From contig JAFUAA010000003.1 in assembly GCA_017460915.1 (NCBI GenBank), forward strand, positions 1-41,195: a stretch of DNA of 41,195 nucleotides. Reading direction: 5' to 3'. The translations under genes and the position numbers were made by a program. The stretch's first letter is position 1. The number at the start of each line of letters is the position of its first letter. Positions 26,021 to 34,703 of this stretch are shown here, piece by piece. The stretch comes from Bacteroidales bacterium (GTDB lineage: Bacteria > Bacteroidota > Bacteroidia > Bacteroidales > F082). Below the pieces are notes generated by a model. That model worked only from the letters and a program-made list of their open reading frames with translations, searched no databases and had not been told where the DNA came from.

Positions 26021-27115
26021 ATGAACGACCTCCAATACCAAATCGCCCTCACCCTGATTCCCGGCATCGGCGACATCAGCGGGAAGAAATTCGTGCATTA
26101 TTGCGGTAGTGCCAGCGCCATTTTCCAAGAGACACGCAAGTCGCTGGAAAAGATTTCGGGAATGCGCGAGGCGACCATCGAAGCCATCTGCAAGCCCACG
26201 GAATACCTGAAGCGCGCCGAGGAGGAAATCGCTTTCATTGAAAAGAACGACATACGCCCGCTGTTTTTCCTCGATTCCGACTATCCGCGCCGCCTCATGC
26301 AATGCGACGATGCTCCTGTGATGCTTTATTATAAAGGTAAGGCCAACTTGAACGCCAATCGCGTGGTGGCCATCGTTGGCACGAGAAACATCACCGAATA
26401 CGGTAAAGAAAACTGCAACCAATTGGTGCAAGATTTGGTGGGCGATAATGTATTGGTCGTCAGTGGTTTGGCATATGGTGTGGACACTTGTGCCCACAAA
26501 GCTGCCTTGAAGAACGACATCCCGACCGTTGGGGTGATGGGCTGCGGAATGCAGCAGGTGTATCCGGCGGCGAACCAGAAGATGGCTGCCGATATGCTGG
26601 AGCAAGGCGGTGTGCTCACCGAATGTATGAGCGGCACCCAGCCCGACCGTGAGAACTTCCCGCGCCGCAACCGCATCATCGCGGGCATGGCCGATGCCGT
26701 AGTCGTCATCGAGTCGGCGCTGAAAGGCGGCTCGCTGATTACCGCTGATTTGGCCAATTCCTACAGCCGAGATGTGTTTGCCTACCCTGGTCGCGTGATG
26801 GACCTCTACAGCCAAGGCTGCAACTACCTCATCCGCACCAATCGCGCCCACTTGATGGAGAGCGTGCTCAATATGCGCTATGTAATGCGCTGGGATTCAG
26901 AATCGAAAGTGGAGAAACAAACGGCCTTGTTCCGCGAGTTTACCGACGAGGAGAGACTTATTATGGACTGCTTCGGGAGCAATGCGGTGGTCAGTTTGGA
27001 CGACATCATCGTGAAGTCGGAGCTGCCGACCACGAAAATCGCTGCCTTGTTGTTGAATTTGGAGTTTGACGGCGTGCTGATGGCATTGCCCGGAAAAAGA
27101 TACCAGAAATGTTAG
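26021..27115 (+). CDS. dprA: DNA-processing protein DprA
   Basis: The 364-residue product has an N-terminal SAM/HhH-like region (IPGIGDISGKKFVHYCG). The Rossmann-type DprA domain follows (VAIVGTRNITEYGKENC, VVSGLAYGVDTCAHKAAL, FPRRNRIIAGMADAVVVIES, GSLITADLANSYSRDVFAYP). A C-terminal winged helix completes it. DprA binds incoming single-stranded DNA and loads RecA during natural transformation; many non-competent Bacteroidetes keep it. Its stop overlaps the rsgA start by 7 bp, so the two are translationally coupled. Confidence 0.96.
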   Translation: MNDLQYQIALTLIPGIGDISGKKFVHYCGSASAIFQETRKSLEKISGMREATIEAICKPTEYLKRAEEEIAFIEKNDIRPLFFLDSDYPRRLMQCDDAPVMLYYKGKANLNANRVVAIVGTRNITEYGKENCNQLVQDLVGDNVLVVSGLAYGVDTCAHKAALKNDIPTVGVMGCGMQQVYPAANQKMAADMLEQGGVLTECMSGTQPDRENFPRRNRIIAGMADAVVVIESALKGGSLITADLANSYSRDVFAYPGRVMDLYSQGCNYLIRTNRAHLMESVLNMRYVMRWDSESKVEKQTALFREFTDEERLIMDCFGSNAVVSLDDIIVKSELPTTKIAALLLNLEFDGVLMALPGKRYQKC

Positions 27116-28044
27116 GAAAAGTAATCAAATCGACCGGAAGTTGGTACATGGTTTTGGGTCAAGAAGGTCGGCAATGGGAATGCCGCCTGCGCGGAAAAAT
27201 CCGCTTGGACGGTATCCGCAGCACCAATCCCGTGGCGGTGGGCGACAATGTGGAATTTGAGCAAGAGCCTGGGAAGGAAACCGGTGTCATCCATAAGATT
27301 GAGCCACGCAACAACGTGATTGTCAGGCAGTCGGTCAATTTGAGCAAGGCATCGCATATCATCGCTGCCAACGTGGATTTGGCCATCGTGGTGGCCACAC
27401 TTTGGCATCCACGTACTTCCACGGGCTTTATCGACCGTTTTTTGGTCACGGCTGAGGCCTATCACATCCCTGCCGCCGTCATCTTCAACAAATGCGACCT
27501 TTGGGATGATAACGAAATGGGAGAGGCTATCGACTTGATGGATTATTACGAGGGTCTTGACTATGTGTCGTTTGCCGTTTCCGCCAAGCGAGGTGACTAT
27601 ATCGACCGACTCAAGGCATTGATGCAAGACAAGATTTGTCTCCTCGCGGGACATTCCGGCGTGGGCAAGTCGGCTTTGGTGAATGCCCTCGACCCTTCGC
27701 TAAACGTCCGCATCGGCGCGATTTCCGATGTCCACGAAAAAGGCAAGCACACCACGACCTTCGCCGAGATGCACCATTTGGATTTTGGCGCGTGGATTGT
27801 GGATACGCCCGGCATCAAGGAATTTGTGCTTTATGATATGGAGAAAGAAACTCTCGCCCAGCGTTTCCCTGAGATGCGCAACCTGATGGGTGGCTGCCGT
27901 TTTGCCAATTGCACCCACACCCATGAACCAGATTGTGCGGTGAAAGAGGCCGTCGAAAATGGCGACATTGCCGAATGGCGGTATGTGAATTACATCCGCA
28001 TGATGACCGACGAAAGCCATGAATCGGTGAAAGACGAATCGTAG
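27109..28044 (+). CDS. rsgA: Ribosome small subunit-dependent GTPase RsgA
   Basis: The 311-residue product has the circularly permuted GTPase order typical of RsgA. An N-terminal OB fold comes first, then NKCD (G4), then GHSGVGKS at about 181-188 (G1), then DTPGIKEF (G3). A C-terminal zinc finger follows (GGCRFANCTHTHEPDC). It checks late assembly of the 30S subunit. The overlap with dprA and the short distance to nadK suggest an operon. The stop codon falls inside an extragenic palindrome at 28041-28063. Confidence 0.96.
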   Translation: MLGKVIKSTGSWYMVLGQEGRQWECRLRGKIRLDGIRSTNPVAVGDNVEFEQEPGKETGVIHKIEPRNNVIVRQSVNLSKASHIIAANVDLAIVVATLWHPRTSTGFIDRFLVTAEAYHIPAAVIFNKCDLWDDNEMGEAIDLMDYYEGLDYVSFAVSAKRGDYIDRLKALMQDKICLLAGHSGVGKSALVNALDPSLNVRIGAISDVHEKGKHTTTFAEMHHLDFGAWIVDTPGIKEFVLYDMEKETLAQRFPEMRNLMGGCRFANCTHTHEPDCAVKEAVENGDIAEWRYVNYIRMMTDESHESVKDES

Positions 28045-28063
28045 GGACGCATCGCATGCGTCC
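28041..28063. repeat. Extragenic palindrome at the rsgA stop codon
   Basis: Arms GGACGCAT (28045-28052) and ATGCGTCC (28056-28063) around CGC, preceded by GTAG. It is a variant of the GTAGAGACGC family, and its GTAG supplies the rsgA stop codon TAG. It lies 33 bp before nadK. Confidence 0.75.
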
Positions 28064-28096
28064 GCAAAACAATGCATTTGCAGAAAATTGAAAAAT

Positions 28097-28975
28097 ATGA
28101 ACATCGCCCTATTTGGAAAAAACATCGCGCCCGAAAACGGGGAATATATCCGACAATTGGTCAAAGAACTGGCTGACAATCAGGTGGAAATTGTCATTTA
28201 CAAGCCATTTGCCGACATGATTGCCGCTTTCGTCCCCGAAGGCGTGGAATACGATGTTTTCAACTCGCATAACGACCTGAAAGACAATGCGGAAATGCTG
28301 TTTTCCATCGGCGGCGACGGCACCATCCTCGACACTGTGCCCTTCGTCCTCGATTCGGGAATGCCCGTTTTGGGCATCAATATGGGGCGGCTTGGGTTCC
28401 TTTCCAGCATCTCGAAGGACGAAATCAAGCAGGCGGTGAGAAGCGTCCTTTCGGGTGATTTTTCCGTGGAGCAGCGCACTTTGTTGGAGTTGGTCTCGCC
28501 TGAGAAGGTCTTTGGCAACGTGCGTTATGCCCTCAACGAGTTGAACGTCATCCGTAATCCGGAACATAGTTTGCTGGCCATCAAGGTGCTCGTTGACGAT
28601 GTCTATCTTAATACCTATTGGGGCGATGGCATCTTGTTGGCCACTCCGACGGGCTCAACGGCCTACTCGTTGAGCGCCGGTGGGCCCATCATCGCGCCGA
28701 ACGCGAAGAATTTCGTCATTACGCCCATAGCCACGCACAATCTGACAGTGCGCCCCGTCGTCATCCCCGACGACAGCGTCATCCGCATCCAAGTGGAGGG
28801 ACGGGAGAAGAGGTTTGTCTTCAGCATGGATTCAAGAACCTGTGCCTTAGACACTTCCGTTCAATTGAAGGTGCGCAAGGCGTGTTTCTGCCTCAACCTC
28901 GTCAGGATGCGCAACGAGGACTTTTTCGGCACCATCCGCAACAAATTGATGTGGGGCAAAGACAATAGAAATTGA
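28097..28975 (+). CDS. nadK: NAD kinase
   Basis: The 292-residue product carries the NAD-kinase signature GGDGT at residues 72-76, with the preceding strand FSIGG, GINMGRLGFLSS, and TPTGSTAYSLSAGGPI. It phosphorylates NAD to NADP with ATP. The start is the ATG at 28097 (MNIALFGKN); the TTG at 28088 would only add three residues. Probably co-transcribed with dprA-rsgA. Confidence 0.96.
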   Translation: MNIALFGKNIAPENGEYIRQLVKELADNQVEIVIYKPFADMIAAFVPEGVEYDVFNSHNDLKDNAEMLFSIGGDGTILDTVPFVLDSGMPVLGINMGRLGFLSSISKDEIKQAVRSVLSGDFSVEQRTLLELVSPEKVFGNVRYALNELNVIRNPEHSLLAIKVLVDDVYLNTYWGDGILLATPTGSTAYSLSAGGPIIAPNAKNFVITPIATHNLTVRPVVIPDDSVIRIQVEGREKRFVFSMDSRTCALDTSVQLKVRKACFCLNLVRMRNEDFFGTIRNKLMWGKDNRN

Positions 28976-29003
28976 TTTCTGTCGTTTTCATTAAAAAAAT
29001 TCC

Positions 29004-29011
29004 TAACTTTG
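29004..29011 (+). promoter_or_regulatory. -7 box (TAACTTTG) of the DUF6089-uppS-bamA run
   Basis: TAACTTTG followed by C lies 12 bp before the ATG at 29024. It starts a run of tightly spaced envelope genes. Confidence 0.6.
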
Positions 29012-29023
29012 CAGCCTTGAATT

Positions 29024-29866
29024 ATGGATAGAAAGATTCGTTATTTGCTGATCCTGAGTTTTTTGTCGATTTTCGCGACGGCTAATGCTCAGTTCGACGA
29101 CCCTAAGACTTTGGAAGTGGGGCCTCATGTGGGCATGAGTTATTATATGGGCGACCTCAACCCGATGTTGCCTTTTGCGCAGGCACAACTGCAATATGGC
29201 GGTTTGGTGCGCTTCAACTACAACAACCGCTGGACCTTTCGATTCGACTATAGTCGCGTGAAGGTGACTGCCTACGATGAAGTCGTCAAATGGCGTCCCG
29301 AACGCGGGCTGAATTTCACCTCGAACATCAACGATTTCAGCCTCGTGGCTGAGTTCAACTTCCTTGAATACTATACGGGCAATCCGAAAAAGAACGTATC
29401 GCCTTACATTTTCGGTGGCATTTCGGTGTTCCAATATACGGCTTATGCCGAAGTGGCTGGCACTATGGTTGACCTGAGCGACCATGCCACCGAAGGCCCT
29501 GAGCCGTCAGATGCCAAATGGTACGACAAGATGTTTGGCAAGACCAGCCCGATTGGCGTTTCCATTCCGTTTGGAATGGGAGTGAAGTTCTCGCTTTCGC
29601 GCCATATGGGTGCCACCATCGAATGGAGGATGCAGAAGACCTTCACCGACTATCTCGACGATGTGGCTACGGTCTATCCCAAGGAACATGCCTCGGTGGA
29701 AATCGATGGCACAGTGTACGACTTGACCGACCCGACAGGCAATTATCATGCTGGCCAGCAACGCGGCAACTCGTCCTTCAACGACTGGTTTGGCATGGCG
29801 CGCGCCTCGCTGACCTGGAAATTCAATTTGCCCGACGGAAGGGGCTGTAACCTTAGCAAATTCTGA
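29024..29866 (+). CDS. DUF6089-family outer membrane beta-barrel protein
   Basis: The 280-residue product has a signal peptide (MDRKIRYLLILSFLSIFATA, cut after NAQ) and alternating beta segments with aromatic ends. Family-typical start VGPHVGMSYYMGDLNP is present. The DUF6089 family is predicted to form small outer-membrane barrels and often lies directly before uppS and bamA in Bacteroidetes, as here (3 bp before uppS). The location suggests a link to envelope assembly, but no function is established. Confidence 0.85.
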   Translation: MDRKIRYLLILSFLSIFATANAQFDDPKTLEVGPHVGMSYYMGDLNPMLPFAQAQLQYGGLVRFNYNNRWTFRFDYSRVKVTAYDEVVKWRPERGLNFTSNINDFSLVAEFNFLEYYTGNPKKNVSPYIFGGISVFQYTAYAEVAGTMVDLSDHATEGPEPSDAKWYDKMFGKTSPIGVSIPFGMGVKFSLSRHMGATIEWRMQKTFTDYLDDVATVYPKEHASVEIDGTVYDLTDPTGNYHAGQQRGNSSFNDWFGMARASLTWKFNLPDGRGCNLSKF

Positions 29867-29869
29867 CCT

Positions 29870-30628
29870 ATGGAGCTGAAAGACCAACTGATGCAACAAA
29901 TCGACCGCGAGCGTTTGCCAAAGCATGTCGCCATCATCATGGACGGCAACGGACGCTGGGCCAAGGAACGCGGTAAACCCCGCTTGTTTGGCCACCAAAG
30001 CGCCATCCAATCGGTGCGCGAGGTGTCGGAAGGCTGCGCCGAAATCGGGGTGGAGTATCTGACCTTGTACGCCTTCTCGACCGAGAACTGGAACCGACCC
30101 TTGGCCGAGGTGTCGGGATTGATGAACCTGCTGGCCCAAACCATCAGGAACGAGGTGAGCACGATGAACAAAAACAGCATCAAACTCAACGCCATCGGCG
30201 ACTTGCAGAGTTTGCCCAAGGCCAACTACGACCAACTGATGCAAGCCTTGACCGACACAAGCCACAACACCCGAATGACTTTGACCTTGGCATTGAGCTA
30301 TTCAGGCCGTTGGGACTTGACGCAAGCCACACGCCACATGGCCGAGGACGTGAAATCAGGCAAACTTGAGCCCGAAACCATCAGCGACAAAACCATTTCG
30401 TCCTATCTTTCAACGGCGGGGATACCCGACCCCGAACTGCTCATCCGCACCAGCGGCGAGGAGCGCATCAGCAACTTCCTGCTTTGGGAACTGGCCTATT
30501 CCGAGCTCTATTTCACGCCGAAATATTGGCCCGATTTTCGCAAAGCTGACCTCTACGAGGCCGTTTTGAATTACCAACAGCGTGAGCGCCGTTTCGGAAA
30601 AACGAGTGAACAAGTGACTACTAAATAA
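29870..30628 (+). CDS. uppS: Undecaprenyl diphosphate synthase
   Basis: The 252-residue cis-prenyltransferase carries IIMDGNGRWA with the catalytic Asp25, GHQSA, LTLYAFSTENWNRP, and the C-terminal PELLIRTSGEERISNFLLWE, which holds the second conserved region. It makes the C55 lipid carrier used for peptidoglycan and surface polysaccharides. It lies 3 bp after the DUF6089 gene and 9 bp before bamA, a conserved order. Confidence 0.96.
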   Translation: MELKDQLMQQIDRERLPKHVAIIMDGNGRWAKERGKPRLFGHQSAIQSVREVSEGCAEIGVEYLTLYAFSTENWNRPLAEVSGLMNLLAQTIRNEVSTMNKNSIKLNAIGDLQSLPKANYDQLMQALTDTSHNTRMTLTLALSYSGRWDLTQATRHMAEDVKSGKLEPETISDKTISSYLSTAGIPDPELLIRTSGEERISNFLLWELAYSELYFTPKYWPDFRKADLYEAVLNYQQRERRFGKTSEQVTTK

Positions 30629-30637
30629 TTGAAAACT

Positions 30638-33277
30638 ATGCGATTGAAATATTTACCTTTACTGCTGCTTGCCGCTTTTCTGAGTTTGGGCAACAGCATC
30701 TTTGCCCAGGTTCAAATCGGTGACGACCTCTCCGAAATCGACTATGCGCGTCCGAAGGAGTACGAAATCGGAGGCATTACGGTGGAAGGGGCCAAGTATG
30801 TCGATGCCACGATGCTCAGCCTGATTGCCAATCTGAGGGTTGGCGATAGAATCACCATTCCTAGTGACGCCGTCTCCTCAGGCATCCGCAAAATCTGGGA
30901 ACAAGGTCTGTTTGAAGACGTGGCCGTCAATGTCACTGATTTTGTGGGCGATAAGGTGTTTCTCCAAATCGCCATCAAGGAACGCCCACGGGTGTCGAAA
31001 TTCTCGTTCAATGGCATCAAGAAGACCGAGGCCGACGAAATCCGCAACAAAATCAATCTCTCGCGCGGCGACATCGCCACCGACCACTTGCTGACCAAAA
31101 CGACGCGTATCATCGAGAATTATTACTACGACAAAGGCTATCTCAACGTCGGCATCGACATCAAGCAGGTGGCCGACACCGCTCGCGAGAACTATATTGA
31201 TATGGTTATCGACATCGACAAGGGCGAGAAGGTGAGAATCGGCAAAATCAATGTTATTGGGAACGAGGAACTTACTGACGGTCAGGTACTTTTGGCCATG
31301 AAAGAGACCAAGGAACGAGGCCATTTCGACCCACTGAACCCGTTGGGTCCCTTGGTCGTCAACACTATCGCCGACGTTGTCACCTTGCATCCGCTGCGCG
31401 CCATCAACGGCGTGGAGGAATACTTCTACGACAATTACCGTCCGCGCATCTTCAAGGCCTCGCGCTTCCAGGAAAAGAACTTCGAGGACGACAAGAAGCT
31501 CATCATCGACAAATACAACGCCAAGGGCTACCGCGATGCCCGCATCGTCAGCGACTCGGTCTATAGGATTGACGACCGCAACGTGGGTATTGATTTGGTC
31601 ATTGACGAGGGCAACAAATACCACTACCGCAGCATCAACTGGACGGGCAACACCAAATACAGCAGCGAGACGCTTGACAACATTCTCGGCATCAAGCCGG
31701 GTGACGTGTATAATAAGGAGTTGCTCGACAAGAACCTGACCTACAGCGAGACTACATTGGATATCAGCTCGTTGTATATGGACGACGGCTACCTCTTCTT
31801 CCGTGCCGACCCCGTTGAGGTGCAGGTGGAAAACGACTCCATCGATCTCGAAATCCGTCTCACCGAAGGCAAGCAGGCCCGCATCAGCAACGTCACGCTG
31901 ACGGGCAACACCAAGACCTACGACCACGTGGTGCTTCGCGAGCTCTATTCGCGTCCAGGTCAACTGTACAGCCGCAGCGACGTGGTGCGTTCGGTGCGTG
32001 AGTTGGCCACCTTGGGGTTCTTTAACCAAGAAAGCATCACGCCCGACGTGCAGCCCAACTTCTCCGACAATACTGTCGACATTGGCTACACCGTGGAGGA
32101 GGCCGCTGCCGACCAAATCCGTTTTTCGGCGGGCTATGCCGTCCAAATGCTGATGCTTGAGGCGGGCTTGCAGTTCTCCAACTTCTCGATGCGCAACATC
32201 TTCAACAAGAAGGCTTGGCGTCCTATCCCTGTCGGTGACGGGCAGAAGCTTTCGCTGAATGTGAGCACCTTAGGCCGACGTTACATTTATTACGGCTTGT
32301 CGTTCACCGAGCCTTGGTTGGGTGGCCGCAAGCCTAATTCGTTGTCAGCTTCCATCTACCAGTCGTTCTATTCGAATGGCTATGAAAGGACGAGCGAACA
32401 ATATGGTTGGTTCAACATGACGGGTGCCTCGGTGGGCTTGGGTCGCCGCCTGACTTGGCCTGACGACTATTTTGCCTTGTATCAAGGTGTTAACCTAAAA
32501 CGATACAGACTCAACAACTATTCCTCGTTTTTGAATGTAGGCGACGGCAACGGTAGGTTCAACCTGATTAGCTACAATTTCGTGCTTTCGCGCAACTCGG
32601 TGAGCCAGCCCATCTATCCGCGCAACGGCTCCGAATTCCAGCTGGGCCTCGAAATCACGCCGCCCTATTCCTTGTTTACGAATAAGAACTATTCCAGCCT
32701 CTCCGACAATGAGAAGTATAAATGGATTGAGATGCACCGCTGGACCTTCAAGGCCGCCTGGTACACCGAGCTTTATGAAAAACTCGTGATGATGACCCGC
32801 GTGCGCTTCGGCTACTTGGGTCACTACAACGACCAAATCGGTCCCACGCCCTTCCACCGTTTCTTCCTCGGTGGCGATGGCTTGAGCAACTATTCGGTCG
32901 ACAGCCGTGAGCTCGTCGGTATGCGCGGCTATGGCAACAATGCACTCACGCCAGGCCATTACAACAGCACTGGCGCGGGCGGCAGTGGTGGCGACATCAT
33001 GACGAAATACACTTTGGAGCTGCGTTATCCGCTTTCGCTCAACCCGCAAGCCACTATTTACGCCCTGACTTTCCTTGAGGCGGGCAACTGTTGGCTCGGT
33101 TTCAAGAACTTCAACCCGTTTGAGGTGAAGCGCTCGGCGGGTCTCGGTGTGCGCATCTATCTGCCGATGTTCGGTTTGCTCGGCCTCGACTGGGGCTATG
33201 GCTTCGACGACATCTACGGCGTTGCAGGCGAGAACCACAGCCAGTTCCACTTCTCCATCGGTGGCTCGATTGATTAA
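30638..33277 (+). CDS. bamA: Outer membrane protein assembly factor BamA
   Basis: The 879-residue product has a signal peptide (LLLLAAFLSLGNSIFAQ), five POTRA-like repeats over about residues 40-500, and a C-terminal 16-strand barrel ending in a hydrophobic/aromatic pattern. The barrel carries GGDGLSNY, GMRGYGNN and LGLDWGYGFDDIYG. It folds and inserts outer-membrane proteins. The start is the ATG at 30638, 9 bp after uppS; the TTG at 30629 is in frame but less likely. Downstream are two Skp-like chaperones, which deliver its clients. Confidence 0.96.
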   Translation: MRLKYLPLLLLAAFLSLGNSIFAQVQIGDDLSEIDYARPKEYEIGGITVEGAKYVDATMLSLIANLRVGDRITIPSDAVSSGIRKIWEQGLFEDVAVNVTDFVGDKVFLQIAIKERPRVSKFSFNGIKKTEADEIRNKINLSRGDIATDHLLTKTTRIIENYYYDKGYLNVGIDIKQVADTARENYIDMVIDIDKGEKVRIGKINVIGNEELTDGQVLLAMKETKERGHFDPLNPLGPLVVNTIADVVTLHPLRAINGVEEYFYDNYRPRIFKASRFQEKNFEDDKKLIIDKYNAKGYRDARIVSDSVYRIDDRNVGIDLVIDEGNKYHYRSINWTGNTKYSSETLDNILGIKPGDVYNKELLDKNLTYSETTLDISSLYMDDGYLFFRADPVEVQVENDSIDLEIRLTEGKQARISNVTLTGNTKTYDHVVLRELYSRPGQLYSRSDVVRSVRELATLGFFNQESITPDVQPNFSDNTVDIGYTVEEAAADQIRFSAGYAVQMLMLEAGLQFSNFSMRNIFNKKAWRPIPVGDGQKLSLNVSTLGRRYIYYGLSFTEPWLGGRKPNSLSASIYQSFYSNGYERTSEQYGWFNMTGASVGLGRRLTWPDDYFALYQGVNLKRYRLNNYSSFLNVGDGNGRFNLISYNFVLSRNSVSQPIYPRNGSEFQLGLEITPPYSLFTNKNYSSLSDNEKYKWIEMHRWTFKAAWYTELYEKLVMMTRVRFGYLGHYNDQIGPTPFHRFFLGGDGLSNYSVDSRELVGMRGYGNNALTPGHYNSTGAGGSGGDIMTKYTLELRYPLSLNPQATIYALTFLEAGNCWLGFKNFNPFEVKRSAGLGVRIYLPMFGLLGLDWGYGFDDIYGVAGENHSQFHFSIGGSID

Positions 33278-33283
33278 CCATCA

Positions 33284-33313
33284 GTGGTCCCTGAGCCTGT
33301 CGAAGGGCCGCTC
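33284..33313. repeat. Extragenic repeat with the CCTGAGCCTGTCGAAGG motif
   Basis: GTGGTCCCTGAGCCTGTCGA followed by AGGGCCGCTC forms an imperfect hairpin (GGTCCCT/AGGGCC). The central CTGAGCCTGTCGAAGG is a widespread extragenic motif seen in many bacterial genomes. It starts 7 bp after bamA. Confidence 0.65.
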
Positions 33314-33372
33314 ATGTTTTTGGAACGATTATTGATAATGCAAAAGCAAACAAATTAGAAAACGATAAAACA

Positions 33373-34026
33373 ATGAAAACATTCAAAACCTTAATCCTAA
33401 CCGCTGCCTTCGTGTGTGGCGGCATCATGACTGCCAATGCGCAACTTGGCGGTGGACAAAAAATCGTCTATGTCGACTCGGAATACATTATGGAAAACAT
33501 TCCTGAGTATGGCGACGCCCAAGAAGAACTCAACTCTTTCTCGACCAAATGGCAGAACGAGGTGAAAGCCATCTACGACAAAGTGTCGGAGATGTACAGC
33601 AAGTACCAAACCGAGATGCTGCTGCTTTCGGAAGACCAGAAACGTGCTCGCGAACAAGCCATCATCGACAAGGAGCAAGAAGCCAAGAACCTGCAAATGC
33701 AGTACTTTGGCGCAGAAGGCCAACTTTACCAGAAGCGCACCGAACTCATTCAACCCATCCAAGAGAAGGTCTACACGGCCATGAAGGAAGTGGCCCAGAC
33801 CAAGAACTACGCCTTCATCCTCGACCTCGCTTCGGGAACCTCCATCTTGTATGCCAACGACAAGAACGACATCAGCGATGAGGTGCTCGACCAATTGGGC
33901 AACGTGATGCAGACCGTGCGTCGTGAAGACCGTCGCAAAGCCAATGCTGGTGTCGGTTCGGGTACGCCAGGCACAGGCAACGCTGGCAGTGGCAAATCGG
34001 GCTCTACTGTAAAACCCAAGAAATGA
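33373..34026 (+). CDS. OmpH/Skp-family periplasmic chaperone (first copy)
   Basis: The 217-residue product has a signal peptide (LILTAAFVCGGIMTANAQ) and the family start KIVYVDSEYIMENIPEY. A long charged coiled coil follows (about 60-140), then the compact end FILDLASGTSILYANDKNDI. Skp/OmpH trimers hold unfolded outer-membrane proteins in the periplasm and hand them to BamA, its neighbour. The last 30 residues are a Gly/Ser/Lys-rich tail not seen in the second copy. Confidence 0.92.
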   Translation: MKTFKTLILTAAFVCGGIMTANAQLGGGQKIVYVDSEYIMENIPEYGDAQEELNSFSTKWQNEVKAIYDKVSEMYSKYQTEMLLLSEDQKRAREQAIIDKEQEAKNLQMQYFGAEGQLYQKRTELIQPIQEKVYTAMKEVAQTKNYAFILDLASGTSILYANDKNDISDEVLDQLGNVMQTVRREDRRKANAGVGSGTPGTGNAGSGKSGSTVKPKK

Positions 34027-34058
34027 AGAAATAATCGACAGGTTTAAGCAAAAATTCG

Positions 34059-34066
34059 TATCTTTG
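34059..34066 (+). promoter_or_regulatory. -7 box (TATCTTTG) of the second ompH
   Basis: TATCTTTG followed by C lies 50 bp before the ATG at 34116, giving a leader of about 45 nt. The second ompH can therefore be expressed independently of bamA. Confidence 0.6.
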
Positions 34067-34115
34067 CCGCTTGATTGTTAGAGGTATTAGAGTTAAATCA
34101 TTAAAAATCAATAAA

Positions 34116-34631
34116 ATGAAAAGAGTATTCAAAGTATTGTTCTTGGGTGTTGCCTTGTTCGTGATGAGCGGTGTGGCTAATGCTCAAGTGAAGATTGCCC
34201 ATGTCAACACGGCTGAAGTCCTCGATGCCATGCCTGAAAAGGCCAAGGCCGAGAAAGACTTGGAGAAGTATTACAACGACCTCCAGACCCAGCTCCAAAC
34301 CATGGCTCAAGAGTATCAGACCAAGATGCAGGACTATGAGGCCAACCAAGCCACCATGTCGAATCTGGTGAAACAGTCGAAGGAAAAGGAAATTGTTGAC
34401 ATCCAGAATCGTATCGGTCAATTCCAAGCCAACGCTGAGGCTGATTTCGAAAACAAGCGTGCCGAACTCCTGAAGCCCATGCTCGACAAGATCCAGAATG
34501 CCATCAATGCTGTCGGCAAGGAAAAGGGTTACACCTACATGCTCGACCTGGCCACGGGTGCCGCAGTCTATATTGGTTCCGACGCCATTGACGCCACCAA
34601 GGACGTGAAAGCCAAGTTGGGTATCAAGTAA
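34116..34631 (+). CDS. OmpH/Skp-family periplasmic chaperone (second copy)
   Basis: The 171-residue product has a signal peptide (FLGVALFVMSGVANAQ) and the family start VKIAHVNTAEVLDAMPEKAK. The coiled coil and the end TYMLDLATGAAVYIGSDAID follow. Same fold and expected role as the previous gene, but shorter and without the Gly/Ser tail. The start is the ATG at 34116, since the upstream ATG-like start at 34071 overlaps the leader. It ends before a strong terminator. Confidence 0.92.
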   Translation: MKRVFKVLFLGVALFVMSGVANAQVKIAHVNTAEVLDAMPEKAKAEKDLEKYYNDLQTQLQTMAQEYQTKMQDYEANQATMSNLVKQSKEKEIVDIQNRIGQFQANAEADFENKRAELLKPMLDKIQNAINAVGKEKGYTYMLDLATGAAVYIGSDAIDATKDVKAKLGIK

Positions 34632-34666
34632 GAATAGGTTTATTAAGTATAGTTTTTTTTCATAGT

Positions 34667-34703
34667 GAAGCAGCCGACTCATCGAGTCGGCTGCTTCTTT
34701 TTT
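34667..34703 (+). terminator. Rho-independent terminator of the bamA-ompH run
   Basis: A perfect 14-bp stem (GAAGCAGCCGACTC/GAGTCGGCTGCTTC) with a 3-nt loop, followed by six T. The T-tract overlaps the stop codon of the convergent VOC gene. Confidence 0.92.

Noticed and set aside
33373-34631. Tandem ompH genes as a recent duplication
   Set aside because: The two proteins share a fold but differ in length, tail and most residues; two Skp-like genes after bamA are common in Bacteroidetes.
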